64,000 nucleotides of DNA, from positions 40,350-104,349 of the forward strand of contig PMFA01000010.1 in NCBI GenBank assembly GCA_003155915.1. The letters are read 5' to 3'. A model generated the notes under the pieces. The model worked only from the letters and a program-made list of their open reading frames with translations, was not told the origin of the DNA and made no database searches. Below, piece by piece: positions 29,450 to 38,993 of this stretch. Position numbers and translations under genes: made by a program. How positions within the stretch are numbered: the first letter of the stretch is position 1; every line of letters starts with the position of its first letter. The DNA comes from Acidimicrobiaceae bacterium. Lineage in GTDB: Bacteria; Actinomycetota; Acidimicrobiia; Acidimicrobiales; RAAP-2.

Positions 29450-29656
29450 TCAGTGATCGGCGATCCAGAGTTCCAAAAACGCGGCGGGGGAGTGAACTGG
29501 TAGGCGATCGGCAAGATCGAGAAGATGATGATCGCCGGAGACGACGACGGATCGTGTCGTCGTCGCCAGCGCGATGAGGTAGTCGTCGTCAGGATCCGAC
29601 GAGTGGACGGGGAGTGAAAGGTCAGGGTCGTCAACGATGCACCGGTGTCCGCTTGA
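29450..29656 (-). pseudogene. C-terminal fragment of a PIN-domain (VapC-like) toxin
   Basis: Open minus frame reads ...IVDDPDLSLPVHSSDPDDDYLIALATTTRSVVVSGDHHLLDLADRLPVHSPAAFLELWIADH*; resembles PIN C-terminal motif D-P-D-D-x-x-L-A-x(n)-V-S-G-D-x-x-L-L...P-x-x-F-L-x-L; in-frame TAG at 29657-29659 and no N-terminal half. Confidence 0.65.
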
Positions 29657-29796
29657 CTAAGTTCCAACTTCGTTCACCATTTTGTTGGTCCTGGTCACAT
29701 CGGCGTTCGGGTTCAGTTCTGGCCACCCACATCGGTTCTGGGATCAACCTCAATTCATTGCGAGGGCCGGACGAAACATCAACATACAATTTGATC

Positions 29797-30537
29797 GTGA
29801 CGATTGATAGCGACGAGGATCTTGAGGGTCTCATGCGCGCCGGACGCGTCGTTGCCAGCGCCCGTGATGCGATGGTGGCGGCCGTTGATCCTGGCATCAC
29901 CACCGGTGAACTCGACGCGATTGGACGTGATATTTTTCGAAATTTCGGTGCACGTTCCGCCCCCAGATTGACCTACAACTTCCCTGGCTCCACCTGCATC
30001 AGTCTGAATAGTGAAGCGGCGCACGGCATTCCGTCTCTGACTCGGACGCTTCACCAGGGAGATCTGGTCAACATCGACGTCTCTGCCGAGTTGGACGGAT
30101 ATTGGGCCGACACCGGCGCGAGCACCCCTGTTGGCGAAGTATCGGCCTTGGCCGAGCGACTCTTGGGCGCGACTCGACTTGCTCAGCTTGAAGCCATGAA
30201 TGCCGCCAGGGCCGGAGGCAAACTTAGGAACATTGGGCGAGCCGTGCAGCGTCGCGCACGTCAGAGTGGATTCTGCGTTATCAAGAATCTCTACGGCCAT
30301 GGCATCGGCCGCGCACTGCACGAGGAGCCATCGGTGCCAAGCATTGATGACCATCAGCAACTGCGTTTATGGGAAGGATTGGTGCTGGCCGTCGAACCAT
30401 TTTTCTCAGTCTCGGCCCACTACGTCATTGATGATGCAGACGGTTGGACTCTAAGAACTGATGACGAAAGTCTCGTCGCGCAGTTCGAACACACGATGGT
30501 TGTGACGAGTGGCGAGCCCCTCGTTCTGACCTACTAA
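29797..30537 (+). CDS. map: Type I methionine aminopeptidase
   Basis: LVNIDVSAELDGYWADTGAS, YGHGIGRALHEEPSVP, VEPFF, FEHTMVVT metal ligands; GTG 29797 preferred over ORF-track start 29614, whose first ~60 aa look non-homologous. Confidence 0.85.
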   Translation: MTIDSDEDLEGLMRAGRVVASARDAMVAAVDPGITTGELDAIGRDIFRNFGARSAPRLTYNFPGSTCISLNSEAAHGIPSLTRTLHQGDLVNIDVSAELDGYWADTGASTPVGEVSALAERLLGATRLAQLEAMNAARAGGKLRNIGRAVQRRARQSGFCVIKNLYGHGIGRALHEEPSVPSIDDHQQLRLWEGLVLAVEPFFSVSAHYVIDDADGWTLRTDDESLVAQFEHTMVVTSGEPLVLTY

Positions 30538-30659
30538 TGGCATCACTTCTCAACTGGGGCGAATTGCTGATCTGACGAGGCGCCATTAGGTTGCAGAAGT
30601 ACTGCCTCGAGCCGCCGACGCCGTGAGCGCCAGATGGAGACACCTGCGAGTATTAGCCA

Positions 30660-31823
30660 ATGGGCTACCCATGCAGGCAACGTCGAGCTTCACGCCTCCG
30701 TCGCGTCATCGCCGTTCCCATTGTGGCGGCATTATCTCTGTTGCCGGTGACTGGGACACTTGTGTCCTCTGCCGGCGCCAGCCAGAAGCCATTGACGCCA
30801 CTTACGATCATTCACGTGCGCGGTTCCACGCTGGTCTACGTGTTGGCAACGACCGGGTGTGCGCAGCCATCATGCCTTCGACTTCTTCGGACCTCGGTGG
30901 ATGCCACGTCATTCGCGTTGGCCACTCTGCCGCCGGTGCGGTCCTTGCACGGATCGCTCACGGGGACGATCGACAGCATTCAGTTCGCCAACGCCCGCGA
31001 CGGCTACGCGATTGTGGGCGCGACAGGACCGACGTCTCTCTTTGTCACACTGAATGGCGCACGGACGTGGCACAGGGTCGTCGTTCAAAAGGGTGCGCGA
31101 ACGCTCGGCCTCACCACGGCGACGAACGCGATATACGCGATCACGGGTGTTTGCTCGTCCAGCGACACGACCTGTGGCGACTATCACATCGCCCGATCTC
31201 CGCTCAGTGCCAATCGATGGACCGGTTGGAAAATGCCTATCGGCCATTCCGCGAAGACCGGGGTGTGGGGATTCCCCTATGTTCCGGCTGCCTACGGCAG
31301 CGAGGTATGGATCTCCGAGCAACCTCCCGGCCCCGCCGTCATCTTCTACTCCCGCGATAGCGGTCGATCGTTTCAGAAGCTCATTACCCCCGAACTGGGC
31401 AGTGTGAACGCCTGTGGATTGATCCCGGAGTCGGCCGTCGCTCTCTGGGCCGAATGTCCCACCGGAATGCAAGAGTCGTTCTTCTATTCCAAAAACGCGG
31501 GTACATCCTGGACTCAAATCCCGCAACAGCAATTCTTTGGGACCGGTGGCGGATTCTTTGATCCAGTTTCGGCCTCGCTCGGGTATCTCGACTACGGCGC
31601 GATGAGGCCTCTCGTTCGAATCACGACGTCTCCTCGGACGGCAACGAAGGTTGGTGTGCTGTCGTGTTCGAAGATCGATTCAAGTGTGAATGGCTTGATT
31701 TTCACCAACGCGCATGACGGTCTGGCGCTCTGTTCGCCAGGTGACGGTCAAAGCCTCGGCCGACTCGAAAGGACCATTAATGGCGGAAGGACGTGGCGGA
31801 GCGTTGCACTGCCGCTTAAATAG
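30660..31823 (+). CDS. Secreted Asp-box/BNR beta-propeller-like protein
   Basis: Signal peptide ending SSAGA; repeated S/T-x-N/D-x-G-x-T/S-W units (TLNGARTWHRV, SRDSGRSFQKL, SKNAGTSWTQI, TINGGRTWRSV). Confidence 0.7.
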   Translation: MGYPCRQRRASRLRRVIAVPIVAALSLLPVTGTLVSSAGASQKPLTPLTIIHVRGSTLVYVLATTGCAQPSCLRLLRTSVDATSFALATLPPVRSLHGSLTGTIDSIQFANARDGYAIVGATGPTSLFVTLNGARTWHRVVVQKGARTLGLTTATNAIYAITGVCSSSDTTCGDYHIARSPLSANRWTGWKMPIGHSAKTGVWGFPYVPAAYGSEVWISEQPPGPAVIFYSRDSGRSFQKLITPELGSVNACGLIPESAVALWAECPTGMQESFFYSKNAGTSWTQIPQQQFFGTGGGFFDPVSASLGYLDYGAMRPLVRITTSPRTATKVGVLSCSKIDSSVNGLIFTNAHDGLALCSPGDGQSLGRLERTINGGRTWRSVALPLK

Positions 31824-32048
31824 CGCGGCGCCTGGAACCAGAGAATCTCTGGGCGTGGCCCGACGTCGACGAGTACTTGCTGTTAGCAGAAGCATGCTCA
31901 ATTGATTTCATTGGAGTTCTAGGGTTTCGAGTGATTAAAACCGGTTCGATGACGCTAGCTTCGACACTTTTCGAGACATAACCGATAGAAGTTGCCAGTG
32001 CAAGGTGGCATTCCTGTTGCGTCGGGCCTCCGAGAACCGAACGTCATG

Positions 32049-32065
32049 CGTCTTTCACAAAGACG
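32049..32065. repeat. Inverted repeat upstream of small membrane gene
   Basis: CGTCTTT-CAC-AAAGACG, 23 nt before ATG 32089. Confidence 0.45.
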
Positions 32066-32088
32066 TTTAGATGTGAAATGATAAGGCC

Positions 32089-32421
32089 ATGCAACGCCAT
32101 CGGCTCAATCGCGCACAGCGGACAGTAACGGTTGTTGCTCTCGGAATGGCTCTGTATTTCCTTGGTGTCTGGTTGACTGGGTTGGGCTCCCATCTGCCGT
32201 ATGGCTCGGTGACTTTTACCAATCTGAACTCTGGGATCATCGTTGGAGGGCTCCATCCGTGGGTGCAACTCACAATCTGGCTCGTTCTAATTGCGACCTG
32301 GGCTGGATCATCCCTCGTATTACTAGGCAATTCTTTGCAAGCGTTACGTCAGGGCCCTTCGGTCGGGTACTGGTCTCAGACTCTCTCGCATCGTTGGCGG
32401 AAGCTTCATTCACGCCGCTGA
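32089..32421 (+). CDS. Small hypothetical membrane protein (possibly frameshifted)
   Basis: Two hydrophobic segments (VTVVALGMALYFLGVWL, WVQLTIWLVLIATWAGSSLVLL). Confidence 0.5.
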   Translation: MQRHRLNRAQRTVTVVALGMALYFLGVWLTGLGSHLPYGSVTFTNLNSGIIVGGLHPWVQLTIWLVLIATWAGSSLVLLGNSLQALRQGPSVGYWSQTLSHRWRKLHSRR

Positions 32422-32422
32422 G

Positions 32423-32563
32423 ATGATCGGTGCGGCACTATTTTTCTTCGGGCACCTGTTCGGTCTTTATATTGCGGCAATAGCTATCGTGACCAACACT
32501 TGTTACATGATTATGGCCGCGTGGTTACTAGTCATCGGCGCGTTCGATCAAAGGACCGCATAG
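32423..32563 (+). CDS. 46-aa hydrophobic ORF, or frame-shifted continuation of the preceding gene
   Basis: ATG 32423 gives MIGAALFFFGHLFGLYIAAIAIVTNTCYMIMAAWLLVIGAFDQRTA*; this frame is open from 32327. Confidence 0.4.
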   Translation: MIGAALFFFGHLFGLYIAAIAIVTNTCYMIMAAWLLVIGAFDQRTA

Positions 32564-33029
32564 TCAATGCTCGCCGTATCTCTCAACAGTAACGTGTTCG
32601 GCCCGGACGTTCTCTGAAGTTGCCGGGCTCCTAGGGGCACGAAGTCACGGGGTCTCGTTGCGTTGGCGTGATGAAACGGCCAACGTGAATCCGTGAACTC
32701 AGCGTGCTTGAAATAGTGACCGGGGTGTGCGGACCGGTGAACGACAGGGGAGTGGAGTTAGGGACGTCGGGCTTTGCGTCCTAGGGCGTTGGCTATTCAC
32801 GAGGTCCCGCCTTGCTCGCTTGAACTGTGCCAAGTCCTTCCCCGCGTTTGGCGTCACCGAAGCAATGGACCAAGCGCGATCAGTTGAGGGAAAGAAAAGG
32901 TGCGGCCACTGCCGCGCGTCGATCCGGCGAGGGTGCGTCAGCGCTGATAATCTCGCCGAAAGTGCTCATCGGGAGATCAGAGCATGGGCACGTGTCGAGG
33001 TCTGACGCGTCCAAAGAAAGGTCGAGTCC

Positions 33030-35321
33030 ATGAGTATTCTTGGCAACCGCGTACTGCGACGAGAGGACCCCAAGTTCCTCACCGTGGGAGGGACCTACGT
33101 CGCCGATCTCGCACTTCCTGGTTCGGTCCACGTGACGTTCGTGCGATCGAGCATGGCGCACGCCAGGATCGTGTCGGTTGACTCGACGTACGCGCAAGCG
33201 ATGCCCGGCGTTCTCGCCGTCTACACCAACGATGACCTTGGGTTGCCCAAATTCCCGACCATCATGGGCATGACCAATGAAGCAATGACCCCTCCGATGC
33301 TCGCGTCAGGAACGGTGCGATACGTGGGCGAACCGATCGCCGCCATCGTCGCTGAGTCGCGCGAGATCGCCGAAGACGCCTTGGAGCAGGTGGTGGTGGA
33401 GTACGAACCGCTCAAGGTCGTCATTGATCCAGTCAAAGCGAGAACCGATGAGGACTTGCTCTTCCCCGACGCTGGGACGAACACCTCCTTCTCACTCGAC
33501 TTCGGTGGCGACGAGACGCTCTTCGACGACTGCGAGGTCGTGGTCGAACTGACACTGGCCAATCAGCGTGTCGCACCATGCCCACTCGAGGTTCGCTCCG
33601 CGGCCGCTCATATGAGCGAGGACGGACGCCTGGAATTCAACTCATCGACACAGGCCCCCCATGGCGTCCGTGACGCGCTCGCGACGTTCCTCGATCTGGA
33701 ACCGGACCAGGTGCACGTCGTGACACCCGACGTCGGTGGCGGATTCGGCGCGAAGGGCGCGGTCTACCCCGAAGACATCGTCGTGGGATGGTGTGCGCAG
33801 AAGCTCGGCCGTCCGGTGCGCTGGACCGAGACGCGTTCGGAGAGCATGCTCGGATTGGGTCACGGCCGCGCCCAGGTCCAGCACGTACGAATCGGCGGGA
33901 CGCGCGAGGGTGCCGTACTGGCTTATCGCATCGAAGTGCTGCAAGACACTGGCGCGTACGCCGGTTTTGGTGCGGTGCTTCCGTTCATGACGCGCATGAT
34001 GACCTCGGGGCCGTACAAGATTCCCCGGGCCGAGTGCGCGAGCTATTCGGTGGTCACCAATTCGACGCCGACCACGGCGTATCGCGGGGCCGGCCGCCCC
34101 GAGGCCACGGCCGCCATCGAGCGGATCATGGACCTGTTCGCGCGCGAAATCGACATGGACCCCGCGGAGTTGCGCCGTCGCAATCTGATCGAGAAGGACG
34201 ACTTTCCCTACACGACACCCGTGGACACGGTCTACGACGTCGGTGACTACCACCGCGCACTCGATCTGGCGCTCGAAGTGGCGGGCTACGACGACTTGCG
34301 CGCAGAGCAGGTCCGTCGGCGCACCGCGGGCGACGTTCGTCAGCTCGGCATCGGGCTGTCGTGCTACGTGGAGATCACGAACGGACTGCCCGATGGTGAG
34401 TTCGGCGCCGTCGAAGTTCGACCGGACGGCAAGGTGATCGTGCGCACGGGAACCTCGCCGCACGGTCAAGGGCACGTGACCGCGTGGTCGATGCTCGTTG
34501 CCGAGCAACTCGGCGTGGCGATCGAGGACATCGAAGTCATCCACGGTGACACCGACGTCGTGCCGCGAGGCGCCGGCACGATGGGCTCGCGATCGTTGCA
34601 GGTGGGCGGCGCTGCGGTCAATCAGGCCGCCGTGGACGTCGTCGAGAAGGCGAAGGACCTCGCGGCCGACCTCTTCGAAGCGGACCGCGACGACATCGTG
34701 CTCGACAAGGCGAACGGGCGCTTCCACGTGGTGGGTACGCCGGCGCTGTCGCGTAGTTGGGCCGAGCTCGCCGAGGCGGCGGCGAAGGACGGCACTGCGC
34801 TCTTCGCTGAGGTGGATCTCGCCTCGCCCGGTCCGACGTATCCCTTCGGTACCCACATCTCGGTCGTCGAAGTCGACACCGAGACCGGCAAGGTGAATGT
34901 GCTGCGACACATCGCGGTGGACGACGCCGGACGGATTATCAGCCCGCTCCTCGCCGAAGGCCAGGTGCACGGGGGTATCGCCCAGGGAGTCGCACAGGCT
35001 CTGCTCGAAGAGGTGGTCTATGACCTCGACGGCAATCCGCTGACGTCGACCCTGGCCGACTACTCGTTCATCTCGGCCGCCGAACTGCCGAGCTACGAGA
35101 CCCGATTCACTGAGACCCCGACCCCGGTGAACGCCCTGGGCGCCAAGGGAATCGGCGAGTCCGGGACGATCGGATCGACACCCGCCGTGCACAACGCGGT
35201 CTGTGACGCGGTGGCGCACCTCGGGGTGCGCCATATTGATATGCCGACGACGCCAGTACGAGTGTGGAGCGCGATCAACGATGCGGTGACCGGCCACGGC
35301 ACTGCCAAAGGGGGACGCTGA
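33030..35321 (+). CDS. Mo-hydroxylase large subunit (xanthine dehydrogenase / CoxL-like, AYRGAGR type)
   Basis: VLRREDPKFLTVGGTYVADL, PDVGGGFGAKGAVYPEDI, TTAYRGAGRPEATAAIERIMDLFA, GAKGIGESGTIGSTPAVHNAV. Confidence 0.9.
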   Translation: MSILGNRVLRREDPKFLTVGGTYVADLALPGSVHVTFVRSSMAHARIVSVDSTYAQAMPGVLAVYTNDDLGLPKFPTIMGMTNEAMTPPMLASGTVRYVGEPIAAIVAESREIAEDALEQVVVEYEPLKVVIDPVKARTDEDLLFPDAGTNTSFSLDFGGDETLFDDCEVVVELTLANQRVAPCPLEVRSAAAHMSEDGRLEFNSSTQAPHGVRDALATFLDLEPDQVHVVTPDVGGGFGAKGAVYPEDIVVGWCAQKLGRPVRWTETRSESMLGLGHGRAQVQHVRIGGTREGAVLAYRIEVLQDTGAYAGFGAVLPFMTRMMTSGPYKIPRAECASYSVVTNSTPTTAYRGAGRPEATAAIERIMDLFAREIDMDPAELRRRNLIEKDDFPYTTPVDTVYDVGDYHRALDLALEVAGYDDLRAEQVRRRTAGDVRQLGIGLSCYVEITNGLPDGEFGAVEVRPDGKVIVRTGTSPHGQGHVTAWSMLVAEQLGVAIEDIEVIHGDTDVVPRGAGTMGSRSLQVGGAAVNQAAVDVVEKAKDLAADLFEADRDDIVLDKANGRFHVVGTPALSRSWAELAEAAAKDGTALFAEVDLASPGPTYPFGTHISVVEVDTETGKVNVLRHIAVDDAGRIISPLLAEGQVHGGIAQGVAQALLEEVVYDLDGNPLTSTLADYSFISAAELPSYETRFTETPTPVNALGAKGIGESGTIGSTPAVHNAVCDAVAHLGVRHIDMPTTPVRVWSAINDAVTGHGTAKGGR

Positions 35322-35322
35322 G

Positions 35323-35796
35323 ATGCAGATCGATATCACGGTGAACGGGACGGCGGAGTCCCACGACGTGGAAGCGCGAACGCTGCTCGTGTACTACCTG
35401 CGCGACGCGGTCGGGCTGAAGGGCACCAACGTCGGTTGCGACACCACCTCGTGTGGTGCGTGCACGGTGCTGCTCAACGGCGAGTCGGTGAAGTCGTGCA
35501 CGGTGCTCGCCGCGCAGGTCGCGGGCGAGGAGGTCACGACGATCGAGGGATTGGCCCTGGAGGACGGGCGGATGCACCCGGTCCAGCAGGCCTTCCAGGA
35601 GTGCCACGGGTTGCAGTGCGGCTACTGCACGCCGGGAATGGTGATGGCGATCACTTCGCTGCTGGCGGAGAACCCCGATCCGACCGAGGAGTACATCCGC
35701 CTTGGCCTCGAGGGAAACCTCTGTCGCTGCACCGGCTATCACAACATCGTGGCGGCGGCCCTCGCCGCCAGTCAGGCTCTGGAGATGCGCCAATGA
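35323..35796 (+). CDS. Mo-hydroxylase [2Fe-2S] small subunit (CoxS-like)
   Basis: GTNVGCDTTSCGACTVLLNG, CGYCTPGMVMA, EGNLCRCTGYHNIV. Confidence 0.95.
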   Translation: MQIDITVNGTAESHDVEARTLLVYYLRDAVGLKGTNVGCDTTSCGACTVLLNGESVKSCTVLAAQVAGEEVTTIEGLALEDGRMHPVQQAFQECHGLQCGYCTPGMVMAITSLLAENPDPTEEYIRLGLEGNLCRCTGYHNIVAAALAASQALEMRQ

Positions 35797-36617
35797 TCCC
35801 GGCCACCTTTGACTACGTGCGCGCCGGTTCGGTCGACGAAGTAATCGGACTACTCGGTGAGCACGGCGACGACGCCAAGCTCTTGGCGGGGGGCCACTCC
35901 CTCCTGCCGCTCATGAAACTCCGCTTGGCCCAGCCGGCGCTGCTCGTGGACATCGGGCGCCTACGCGAACTCAGCTACGTGACTGAGGAGGAGGACGTCA
36001 TCGCGCTCGGCGCCCTCACCCGTCATCACGACATCGCCACGAGCCCCGTCACGCTCTCGAGCGTTCCCCTGCTCGCCCACGTGGCTGGCCAGATCGGCGA
36101 CCTGCAGGTGCGACACCGCGGCACGATCGGAGGATCGATCTGCCACGGCGATCCGGCCTCGGACCTGGCGGCCGTGTTGTTGGCGCTCGGCGCCACGTTC
36201 GTCGCGCAGGGTCCGAACGGACGGCGAGAGATCGACGCCCAGGATTTTTTCGTCAGTTTCTTCGAGGTGGCGCTGAGGTCGGATGAACTGCTGGTCGAAA
36301 TCCGAGTGCCGCGACCGCTGGACGCTCGCTGGGGATTCGAGAAGTTGACCAAGCGCGCACAGGACTGGGCGATCGTCGGTGCTGTGGCGGTTCGTTCGCG
36401 AAGCGGCGTCGGCGTGGGGTTGATCAACCTGGGACCGGTGCCGCTTCGCTCGAGCGCCGTCGAAGCAGCCGTCGTCGCGGGATCGAACGCGGCCGAGGCT
36501 GCGGCGTTCGCGGCCGAGGGTACCGAACCTTCGGCTGATTTCAACGGTTCGGTCGCGTACCGTCAGCACGTGGCCCGAGTGCTCGTTCGCCGCGCGCTCG
36601 AGAAGGCAGGCGTCTGA
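35793..36617 (+). CDS. Mo-hydroxylase FAD-binding subunit (CoxM-like)
   Basis: LLAGGHSLLPLMKLRLAQPALLVDI, RHRGTIGGSICHGDPASDL; ATG 35793 overlaps CoxS stop; ORF-track start 35436 lies inside the CoxS gene. Confidence 0.93.
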   Translation: MIPATFDYVRAGSVDEVIGLLGEHGDDAKLLAGGHSLLPLMKLRLAQPALLVDIGRLRELSYVTEEEDVIALGALTRHHDIATSPVTLSSVPLLAHVAGQIGDLQVRHRGTIGGSICHGDPASDLAAVLLALGATFVAQGPNGRREIDAQDFFVSFFEVALRSDELLVEIRVPRPLDARWGFEKLTKRAQDWAIVGAVAVRSRSGVGVGLINLGPVPLRSSAVEAAVVAGSNAAEAAAFAAEGTEPSADFNGSVAYRQHVARVLVRRALEKAGV

Positions 36618-36631
36618 TCGCCACAGCGCCT

Positions 36632-37543
36632 TTGCCCGTCGACTCTCCCGAACAGATGTCCGAGATATTGGCCGAGCACGGCTATTTGGCCGACGACTCG
36701 CTCGCGACCTCGCTGTTCTTAGCCCTGCGCATGGGCCGCCCCCTCTTGCTCGAAGGTGAAGCGGGGTCGGGCAAGACCGAGGTCGCCCACGTCCTCGCGC
36801 GTTGGAGCGGGGGAGAGCTCGTGCGCCTGCAGTGCTACGACGGCATTGACGCCTCCCAGGCGGTGTACGAATGGGACTACGCGCGCCAACTACTGCACCT
36901 TCGCGCGGCGGAGATGACCGGGGCCGGCACCGATCGCCCGGCCGAACTCGAACACTCGCTCTATTCCGAGGAGTACCTGGTGCGCCGACCGTTGCTACGC
37001 GCGATAGCGGGCGCGGCCGACGATGGGCCGGTGCCGATCTTGTTGATCGACGAGATCGATCGGGCCGACGACGAATTCGAGGCCTATCTTTTGGAGATCC
37101 TCTCGGACTTCACGGTGACCGTTCCCGAACTCGGCACGTTCCGAGCGCAGCGTCCGCCAGTGGTGATCTTGACGTCGAACCGCACCCGCGACGTGCACGA
37201 CGCACTCAAGCGCCGTTGTCTCTACCACTGGGTGGATTACCCGAGTTTCGAGCGCGAGGTCGCGATCGTGCGCCTTCGCGTGCCCGAGGCCACCGAACCG
37301 ATCGCTCGTGAGGTGTCCGCCGTCGTCGCGGAACTCCGCCGGCGTGATCTCTACAAGCCGCCCGGTGTCGCTGAGACGATCGACTGGGCCAAGTCGATCA
37401 GCGTGCTGGGCTCCAGCCATCTCGACGAGCGAACGGTGGAGCGCACCCTCGGCACCGTGATCAAGTACCGCGAGGACGCCGAGCGAGTGCGCGCGTCCGG
37501 ACTCGCCGATCTGGTCAGCGGGGCCCTAAAGTACGGCACGTGA
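36632..37543 (+). CDS. MoxR-family AAA ATPase (CoxD-like)
   Basis: LEGEAGSGKTEVAHVLARW, LLIDEIDRADDEFEAYLLEILSDF, TSNRTRDVHDALKRRCLYHWVDYP. Confidence 0.9.
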   Translation: MPVDSPEQMSEILAEHGYLADDSLATSLFLALRMGRPLLLEGEAGSGKTEVAHVLARWSGGELVRLQCYDGIDASQAVYEWDYARQLLHLRAAEMTGAGTDRPAELEHSLYSEEYLVRRPLLRAIAGAADDGPVPILLIDEIDRADDEFEAYLLEILSDFTVTVPELGTFRAQRPPVVILTSNRTRDVHDALKRRCLYHWVDYPSFEREVAIVRLRVPEATEPIAREVSAVVAELRRRDLYKPPGVAETIDWAKSISVLGSSHLDERTVERTLGTVIKYREDAERVRASGLADLVSGALKYGT

Positions 37544-38682
37544 GCGCCACCGTCACCAACGACCTGGCCGCGCTCGCGACCGGGTTCTCGCGATCACTGC
37601 GCGCGTCGGGGCTCGACGTCGCGCCGAGCGCGTCCATTGACTTCGCCGAGGCCCTGGCGTTACTCGGGACCGAGCGACCGGAGCACGTCTTTTGGGCCGG
37701 CCACGCGTGCTTTTGTCGACGCGCGGAAGACGCCGAGCCGTACGCCGAAACCTTCAGGGCCTACTTCGGTCACGCCGCGCCGATCTTCCCGCGCGGACGA
37801 CTGACGACGGTGCCGCCGGTTCCGGTGGCGCGGCGATCGGCGGTGAATGACGAGGACGAAACGAATCGAGACTCGCCCGAGGGCCCCGAGCAAGAGCGTC
37901 CACCGCTGTCCGTGGCCTACAGCGCGGTCGAGGTCCTGCGCACCAAGGATTTCTCCCTGTACTCCGAAGACGAACTCGCCGAGGCGGGACGGCTCATCGC
38001 GAGACTGCGACTGCGAGCGCCGATGCGCCGTGGCCGACGACTCGAAGCGGCCCGCGATTCGAGTCGCGGTGTGCTCGACGTGCGCCGCACGCTCCAGAGG
38101 GCGCTGACGAGCGGCGGTGATCCGGCGCGTCTCATGCGACGGGTGCGCGGCGCTCGAGAGCGAAGGGTGGTCCTCCTCCTCGACGTGTCCGGCTCCATGG
38201 GTTCCTACGCCCGGACGATGCTGCGATTCGCGCACGCGACGATCATCGCGCAACGAAGGGTCGAAGCCTTCACCCTGGGCACCCGGTGCACGCGTGTCAC
38301 TCGACAACTGTCGTGGCGAGATCCCGACGCGGCATTGGCGCGCGTGGCGTCAGCGGCACCCGACCTCGAAGGAGGTACGCGCCTGGGTGAGTGCCTGTAT
38401 CAGTTCAATGAGTCGTGGGGCCTCGGAGGAATCGCGCGCGGCGCGATCGTCGTGTTGATCTCGGACGGCTGGGACCGGGGCGACACGTCGGTGCTCGCTG
38501 CGCAGATGGCGCGACTCGCATACGTGGCCCACCGGGTGATCTGGGTCAATCCGCTCAAGGCCTCGCTTGGCTACGAGCCACTCGTACGCGGCATGGCGGC
38601 GGCGCTGCCCTTCACGGATGAGTTTCTATCGGGGAACTCGCTCGAAGCATTGGACGAGCTCGCACAGGTGATTTCGCGATGA
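37540..38682 (+). CDS. VWA-domain protein (CoxE-like)
   Basis: RRVVLLLDVSGSMGSYARTMLRFAHA; overlaps CoxD-like gene. Confidence 0.88.
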   Translation: MSATVTNDLAALATGFSRSLRASGLDVAPSASIDFAEALALLGTERPEHVFWAGHACFCRRAEDAEPYAETFRAYFGHAAPIFPRGRLTTVPPVPVARRSAVNDEDETNRDSPEGPEQERPPLSVAYSAVEVLRTKDFSLYSEDELAEAGRLIARLRLRAPMRRGRRLEAARDSSRGVLDVRRTLQRALTSGGDPARLMRRVRGARERRVVLLLDVSGSMGSYARTMLRFAHATIIAQRRVEAFTLGTRCTRVTRQLSWRDPDAALARVASAAPDLEGGTRLGECLYQFNESWGLGGIARGAIVVLISDGWDRGDTSVLAAQMARLAYVAHRVIWVNPLKASLGYEPLVRGMAAALPFTDEFLSGNSLEALDELAQVISR

Positions 38683-38993
38683 AGGAGATCCTGTCCGCCA
38701 TCGACGCGTGGCTCGCCGACGGCAAGCGAGTGGCGATCGCCCGGGTCATCGGGATCGAGGAGTCGGGTCCGCGCGAACCCGGAGCGGCGATGGCCGTCAA
38801 CGAGGACGGCGAAGTGGCCGGGTCGGTTTCCGGTGGTTGCGTCGAGGGGGCGGTCGTCACCGAGGCGCTCGAGGTGTTGGCGAGTGGCGTGGCCCGACGG
38901 TGCACGTTCGGCTACTCCGACGACCAGGCCTTCGCGGTCGGACTGACCTGCGGAGGCACGGTGCACCTTTTGGTGGAGCCACTCGACTGGTGA
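38679..38993 (+). CDS. XdhC/CoxF-like N-terminal domain protein
   Basis: ARVIGIEESGPREPGAAMAVNEDGEVAGSVSGGCVEGAVVTEA. Confidence 0.82.
   Translation: MKEILSAIDAWLADGKRVAIARVIGIEESGPREPGAAMAVNEDGEVAGSVSGGCVEGAVVTEALEVLASGVARRCTFGYSDDQAFAVGLTCGGTVHLLVEPLDW

Noticed and set aside
29404-29667. 87-aa minus-strand ORF MELSQADTGASL...
   Set aside because: The neighbouring minus frame carries the PIN-like sequence; this frame has no domain-like features.
31838-31852. CCAGAGA-A-TCTCTGG palindrome after the beta-propeller gene as a terminator
   Set aside because: Short stem with a minimal loop and no U-tract; could be chance.
32761-32774. GGGAC-GTCG-GGCTT as a further DosR-like box
   Set aside because: The 3' half lacks CCC and the site is ~270 nt from the nearest start; too weak to claim.
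32727-33033. Two overlapping small plus-strand ORFs before the Mo-hydroxylase operon
   Set aside because: No RBS or recognisable domain; likely 5' leader or non-coding DNA.
33642-35339. 565-aa minus-strand ORF antisense to the Mo-hydroxylase large subunit
   Set aside because: Antisense frame of a conserved gene; no recognisable motifs.
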